NCBI GenBank assembly: GCA_902702965.1
Contig: CACRXP010000995.1
Span: 34,782-98,781, forward strand
Source of the DNA: Spirometra erinaceieuropaei
Lineage: Eukaryota; Platyhelminthes; Cestoda; Diphyllobothriidea; Diphyllobothriidae
DNA: 64,000 nt
Direction: 5' to 3'
In this document: positions 58,785 through 64,000 of the stretch, one piece after another
How positions within the stretch are numbered: the stretch's first letter is position 1
Layout: every line of letters begins with the position of its first letter
Notes under the pieces: generated by a model
Seen by the model: the letters and a program-made list of their open reading frames with translations, nothing else
Databases searched by the model: none
Told to the model about the DNA's origin: nothing
Position numbers and translations under genes: made by a program

Positions 58785-59100
58785 AGATATCAATCTCTAA
58801 CCCTCACAGGCAGTTGAATAGTGTCTAGTAACATATCATATAATGGAATACCGACAAAGACAATGGAGACTGAAATAGCCATTTCTGGTTTGTTATCCGT
58901 CGTCCGACAGTCATACCCAATCCATATGGGTGACATCTGAGATTCGAACCTTGGATCTTTGGTCGTTGATTTGGGTGTTCTTCTAATGAACCGCAGGCTC
59001 GTTGTCCTTTCGATTGTCATGTGGAACATGTACATGTTTCCAGTCGTTATGCGAGAGCTCTAAATTGGGCACCAAGGCACAACGGGACGAGCATGTCCCG
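58785..59100 (-). repeat. tRNA-derived SINE copy
   Basis: On the minus strand a head with GCGGTTCATTAGAAGAAC and AAGGTTCGAATCTCAG (B-box-like) is followed by GGGTATGACTGTCGGACGAC and AACCAGAAATGGC, then CAGTCTCCATTGTCTTTGTC. This gives the head-plus-body structure of the family used to interpret the partial copies. Confidence 0.65.
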
Positions 59101-59139
59101 TAAGCGCCACTTTATCATAATTAATATTGTTGATCAAAA

Positions 59140-59640
59140 CCGACAGGACAACATGCCTGTGACTCACTGACAGAGCTTTCAAATCAATGACTAAAGATCC
59201 TTGGTTTGAATCCCAGATGTTTAACACTTAGGGTTGAGTATGACTGGCAGACGACGGCTAATAAGCCAGAAATGACCATTCCAGTCTCCTTTATCCTTGT
59301 CGGCAATGGTACTCTGCATGTCTACAAGATCCCATGTACCAATTGTGATGCCGTCTATTGTGGCCAGATCGGGAAATCCTTCCCAACCCGTATAGATGAG
59401 CATCATATAGCGGTGAAGGGGCACACTTATCTATCCCAAGTCGCTTTGCCCACACTGGACACCGGACAATAATTTGCATGGGAGAATACGCGCCTTGTTG
59501 TCGTCTGGTCCATAAGGAGATGCCGTGAATTCCTGGAAGCAATGCGCTGAAATAAGGCATGCATCAATCGGCATATCGATCTAGATGCCACGTACAAATT
59601 TCTCAAGGACAAATGGAGGCGAGAGCAGTTAATGCCGAGA
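59140..59640 (+). mobile_element. SINE head joined to Penelope-like GIY-YIG remnant
   Basis: 59140-59330 is a tRNA-derived SINE (B-box-like GGTTTGAATCCC, then the shared ACGACGGCTAATAAGCCAG block). It runs straight into a plus-strand frame VYKIPCTNCDAVYCGQIGKS with TRIDEHH, and CINRHIDLDATYKFLKDKW further on, which is a Penelope endonuclease with one or two frame breaks. Whether the SINE borrowed a Penelope tail or inserted beside it is unclear. Confidence 0.7.
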
Positions 59641-60179
59641 GGATGACGAAAAACCATTGACGCGCATTGGTGCAGACTTCGGCCAAACACGGAATCACTT
59701 GTTCGATGCGGTTTAAATAGATAACTGTTTTTGTACATAACCTAGTAGTCTGACGACGAGATGGGAAGCATTTTCGAAAGTTTACTAATAAATGTCTTAC
59801 TTTTCCCAAAGAACCTACCATCTTCAAAAAATCTATATATGTTGCAAGGACGGTTAGTGGGAGGATAAGAACTACAGTATACCGTAACGCGTAGAATACC
59901 AGACGCAACCCTTAATTCCGAAGAAACCACTCTAATGGTCACAAGCGCAGCTGTGTCGGAACTCTCTTCCAAAGAGTTAAACTACACTGTAGTGATGACG
60001 ACAGGAAAAAAGGAGGAGGCAAAATACGTACATTCTTAATTCACAGTCAATGGTTACCCATGAAACTTCATACGTTATTGCCGACGACAGCTTACCCGTC
60101 AGAGATAAGACGGTGAGACTCCGCAGTTTTGGCTTGCGATCCCCTACTTGATGTATGTTTCCGAGCGACAGATATAATC

Positions 60180-61745
60180 CTAAACCCTGTCTATAGAAGC
60201 AAAGAGACGAGTCCCAGGAAGTAGTCTTGAAGATGGTGACACGATCGCCGAGACAAGAGCTTTATTAGCCTGACGTTTCGGATTCCTACTCGAATCCATC
60301 ATCAGAGACAAAAAGCAGAAACGAGTGGTTGTTGCACAAGGGGCTGCGGTATTTATAGGATGCAGTGACCATGCTATCGCATACCTATGAACATTCACTG
60401 CTCCCCCCTTCATCCGGGATCGTCGCACTTTGTGTGATCATTGCTTGATGGCCGACATTCGAGTCAATAATTGCTGCCATTTCATCACGTGCGTTGATTG
60501 TTGGCGTGATGATTGCTCGACTATCTGACGCACCGACCCCGGTGTTGGGAAAATTGTTCAACGCATGGCTTGTTATTTCGCCTAGACGATGATGTAGCAC
60601 GGAATATGCAGTTGGAAGATCGTTGCACTTGCTGATGGACCTGGGGCCAGTAAACCATGATTCCAGTAGCTCCAGGCTCACGCGGTTGTCACCTCTAAGG
60701 AGAATTTCGGCCTCATCGAATTTGAATGTGTGGCCGGATCTCGTCGAATGGACCGCAACTTGGGAGCTGGCGTCATTTCTGCGCACCGCTGCCGCGTGAT
60801 CGGCCATTCTCGTTTGAAGCTGTATTCCGGTTTTTCCGAGGTAGTTGCTTTGTCCACAATTGCACCAGATCCGAGAAACGACTCCAGACGTTTCTAGCCG
60901 GGCAGTGGGTTTTTCGGTTTCATGCCCAGACGCCTGATGGTTGGCTCCGGTCTGTGTGCCACTCCAACCCCAAGTGGTGCGAGAAGGCGGCCGACAGCTT
61001 CCGAAACTTTTTTGACATACGGAAGTGCCCGTCAAGATTTGGTGTCCGTGCGGCTAGGCCTTTCGTCCCTTTTGCGTATGCACCGGTCGACGAAGTTGCG
61101 CGGGTAGCCATTGGCTTTGAAGACCCGTCGGAGGTATTGCAGTTCGGCAATCTTGTTTTCCGGCTCACTGCAGTACGTTTCGACACGCCGATAGAGCGTC
61201 CTTACACGACTGCCTTTGTGGCTGATTGGATGGTTACAGTTGAAGTTCAGTATTTGCATCGTATTTGTCGCTTTCCTATACACTTTTGTTTTTAGTTCAC
61301 CACAATCTTTGCGGCATACAAGGACATCCAGTAAGGCCAGGTGGTTGTTCTCTTCCTCCTCCATCGTAAATTGAATGTCCGGCAAGACGGCGTTGATATG
61401 TTCTTGAAATGTCAACACCTGATCCCGTTCGATGACGACGTAGGTGTCATCCACATACCGGACCCAGAATTTCGGTCTGTGGTGTTTGAAACCAGTGACT
61501 CTTACCGTTGCAGGACCGCCTCGGGTTGAATCCCGAAATCGGCGAACCCATTGGTGTGCCCATCACATGTTCGTAGATTGTCCCGTCGAACGTGAAGTAC
61601 GTCCTGCACTACTACCGATTCTTGATTGCTCAGCCACAACGATTCGTTACCAGATCAATTCATTCGTCATCCGGGGACTTCAGGAACTTGTAAAGACTCT
61701 TTATCTTTTACTTCATGGCAAATGGGCCACTTCTGTCAAAGACTT
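60180..61745 (-). mobile_element. Penelope-like retroelement with RT, GIY-YIG endonuclease and 3' hammerhead ribozyme
   Basis: On the minus strand, RT motif B appears as HVMGTPMGSPISG near 61.55 kb, followed after a frameshift by motif C in VDDTYVVIERDQ (61454 down). NNHLALLDVLVCRK and TLYRRVETYCSEPENKIAEL lead to the thumb ELQYLRRVFKANGYPRNFVD. A second frame (61035-60385) gives CNCGQSNYLGKTGIQLQTRM with ADH, the GIY-YIG core, then ELLESWFTGPRSISKCNDLP. The 5' RT part upstream of motif B is decayed. Downstream lies a hammerhead ribozyme and a region resembling Penelope terminal repeats. Several frameshifts mean it is not autonomous. Confidence 0.88.
60259..60316 (-). ncRNA. Hammerhead ribozyme, type I, minimal stem III
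   Basis: Reading the minus strand: outer stem I GCTTT, internal loop TT, inner stem I GTCT, core CTGATGA (60299-60305), one unpaired T, stem II GGATTC with loop GAGTAG and GAATCC, core GAAA, a single C-G pair as stem III, cleavage triplet GTC (60272-60274), then inner stem I AGGC, loop TAAT, outer stem I AAAGC. All invariant core residues are present. Penelope-like elements are known to carry such one-base-pair-stem-III hammerheads in their terminal repeats, which suits its position. Self-cleavage is predicted, not shown; minimal forms may need dimers. Confidence 0.85.
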
Positions 61746-61754
61746 TTGCATGGA

Positions 61755-62965
61755 CTAAGTGCAGCTCAAGAATCCAAATCTGCGATTTGCTTATATTTGC
61801 CGATTAAACCTTGACCAACGAAATACAGCGCACGTACCCTCCTCCGTCCCGCCAATGGACGACCACCGCAAAGGGCAACATGGATTCAACATCGGCAACA
61901 CAACCGACGATCGGATTCTCAATATCCGGCGAATGTCAACAATCCCCCTATCTTCTCAAACGTCCTCGCACTCACTACCACAGCAGAAACATCAATGTAG
62001 AGAAAAATGGGTCTATTCACCTACGACTGTGCAAATCTGGGCTGATCATCAATGCAGAGAAAACACTGGTCATACACTAAGCGTCGCACATCAATGACGG
62101 CAACGACCGAATCATCGCTGTAAACAACAATTAAATCAAAATAGTTGACAAGTTGGCCCTCTTAAGCAATACAGTATCACGGAAGACAGACATCGACAGT
62201 GATATTTCTCACTGAGTCACCGAAGCCACTCAGGCCTTGGGCAGGTTTCTGTCTGGAATCGCCACGATGTCAAATAACTCCTCGAACTGGTAGCTGAAAA
62301 GGGAACTCTGTTCGTCGGAGTCCCACTCTAAGCGAACACAGCTAGTGAACACCTATGAAGACGCCCTGATCAGAGCGTTTTACGAACCTCATGAGCGGTA
62401 AGAGTTCGAGTACTATTCCCGACCAACCCTGTTTCGTGCAGAGAAGTTGAGGATGAGTCATAAAATCTGACCATGCCGATGTGCTATTGGTTGCACAAGT
62501 AGACTGCTAACCAATGAAAATACGGGAACACCTCCCGGCTTGGTTGGGAGACGGCTGAAGTAAGAACATATACGGTGCCATCCTAGTACACGTTGTCGAT
62601 TCAGGGCATCGTGCGGATCCAAACGAAGCGTTCGGTGTGATTTACATGATCTCACCGAATCACCCTAAGTCATTAGATCAGCAACGGTTAACAACATCCA
62701 AGACGACTCTTATTAGGTTAAGAAAGTCGGTATTGTGTGCACAGAAGAACCTAATACAAGCTCCAGGCCGATGATGCCTTAAATTCGGTTACCTCTTACG
62801 CGCCCTCTTCACTCTCTCCCCTAACCCTCATCGTCTCTTATTTCTTTATCCTCCCTTTTTCCCGCACCTCATTTGTATAAAAAGAGGAATTGCAATCTAC
62901 TTCTTTTATCAATCACATGCTTTACTTTTACCCCATACCAATATTAATGTACAGATCGGATGAGA
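61755..62965 (+). mobile_element. LINE remnant: RT C-terminal part and 3' tail
   Basis: Plus-strand frames read GLIINAEKTLVIH, then KIVDKLALLSNTVSRKTDID, TEATQALGRF and YEDALIRAFYEP with stops. This is the RT region after the catalytic motifs in CR1/jockey-type LINEs (GLxIN.EKT.V.., YLGS, A..A.GRL). It continues into a tail (from about 62545) found alone at 8245, 44600 and 45800, so that tail is the 3' end of this LINE family. Confidence 0.7.
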
Positions 62966-62984
62966 ATTTAACAAAAGGCACATG

Positions 62985-63725
62985 TGCAGTAGGTGTGTTA
63001 AATCGAGAAATCTTTACTGAAATTCAGAGATGCGCTTTTGGCTCCAAAAGATTACTTAAGTAGGGTTGTAATATTAATTCTAATCCATGCTTATTGCCAG
63101 GATAATTTGTTAACTTCAGGATGTCAGCATCTGAATGAAGTTCTTCGCAAAAATGCACTCCGTAAAGAAGGAGTACTTATTTGCTATGAATATTTCTCAT
63201 TGATATTCCATGTCCTTATGCATTCGAATATATTTCGTAAAACCATGCATAAATATACTCAATCTTTCACTTATTTAGTGTAAATTTACGGTTCCTGTAA
63301 ATTTAAGACTTGGCGGATTTAACTCATTTGGTGGAAAATTACGGTTTTTTGAATTGGAGACATGGCGGAAGTGTATAATAAGGTTTTAAATGTTTGAAAT
63401 TATGACATTTTTGAGACTGTGAGGAGGCCGTTCATGAAACATCGTGTTTCTGCATTTACAAATTTCGCTTACAAATTTTGAAATATAGTTCGAATCCACT
63501 GCTAAATTGTATGAACCCCTTATGGTCTGTTTTTAAAAGCGTTGAGAAATTTACGGTTTTCCATATAGAGAAAATATACGGCCTTGAAAGCATCTGCAAC
63601 GGGAAGTCGGGTTCAATATTACTCAAAAACTGAAAATGTAAAATTTGAAGAGGTCGCACTTCTTTACCAAATATTTAGAAGGATGAATATTTTTATGCGT
63701 TTTCTCGATGGAATATTTCTGAATT
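62985..63725. mobile_element. Foldback element, left part
   Basis: CAGTAGGTGTGTTAAATCGA then AAAGATTACTTAAGTAGGG and the usual left-arm order. The right arm is missing after about 63725, where a different dispersed repeat begins. That repeat is shared, inverted, with about 20590-20700. Confidence 0.55.
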
Positions 63726-64000
63726 TATTAGGCAGACCTCAGTAGTGGAGCAGCTGCGCCAGGTATGTGAACGCATGTTTTTTCCGGTCCCAACCGATAG
63801 TCATTATTATGATTGGCTGGATGAAAGCAAACAAGCCCGAAACAGTGCTGATCAATCTACCTCACAGACTCCGTCGTTGCTTTCTGCTACCATAGCTTGG
63901 CCGAATTTGGCCTGGTAGATGGTTGCCCGTTCGCGACCCCTATCACCGACAGGACGTTTGTATATGTATTTGAATATAAACGAGCTCATTAGGATGAATA

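Noticed and set aside
60726..61295. 189-codon plus-strand open frame
   Set aside because: It is the antisense of the Penelope RT/endonuclease frames on the minus strand, which have clear domain matches.

Overview
This is animal (metazoan) genomic DNA: exons of 111-298 bases lie in kilobase introns packed with diverged transposable elements. Penelope-like retroelements, a LINE, tRNA-derived SINEs and long foldback elements, together with degenerate TTAGGG-type blocks, suggest a flatworm, perhaps a tapeworm. That taxonomic call is inference. I see no bacterial operons, CRISPR arrays or rRNA genes.

Region 1 (about 1.4-43 kb, minus strand) is one protein-coding gene, a tolloid/BMP1-type protein. 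I assembled sixteen coding exons from domain matches and splice phases. Order from 43 kb leftward: signal peptide, prodomain, furin site (KRRSRR), astacin-type domain, CUB1, CUB2, EGF1, CUB3, EGF2, first half of CUB4. The gene runs off the left edge, so the rest of CUB4, any CUB5 and the stop codon are outside. The assembled frame stays open for about 898 codons. One junction is GC-AG and one donor (exon 9) is uncertain; the others are GT-AG.

The most striking point is the catalytic domain. The family motif HExxHxxGxxH reads QELGHILGFWYEH. Two of the three zinc-binding histidines (residues 257 and 267 of the model) are Gln and Tyr, and the Met-turn SIMHY is SIMHF. Frame, cysteines, furin site and splice sites are all kept, so this looks like an inactive 'pseudo-tolloid' rather than a decayed gene.

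The CUB2-EGF1 and CUB3-EGF2 blocks have identical exon lengths (146/196/135), and their introns share sequence in the same order. This points to an internal genomic duplication.

Region 2 (introns) holds 0.9-1.8 kb foldback elements with a shared terminus, several copies of a dispersed GC-rich repeat (R1), SINEs, Penelope endonuclease remnants and a LINE endonuclease remnant.

Region 3 (about 43-64 kb) has no host gene that I can support. It carries LINE 3' ends, a 733-base tandem duplication containing SINEs, more foldback elements, a telomere-like block, and a Penelope-like element (about 60.2-61.7 kb, minus) with RT and GIY-YIG remnants. Downstream of its endonuclease is a well-formed hammerhead ribozyme (60259-60316, minus).
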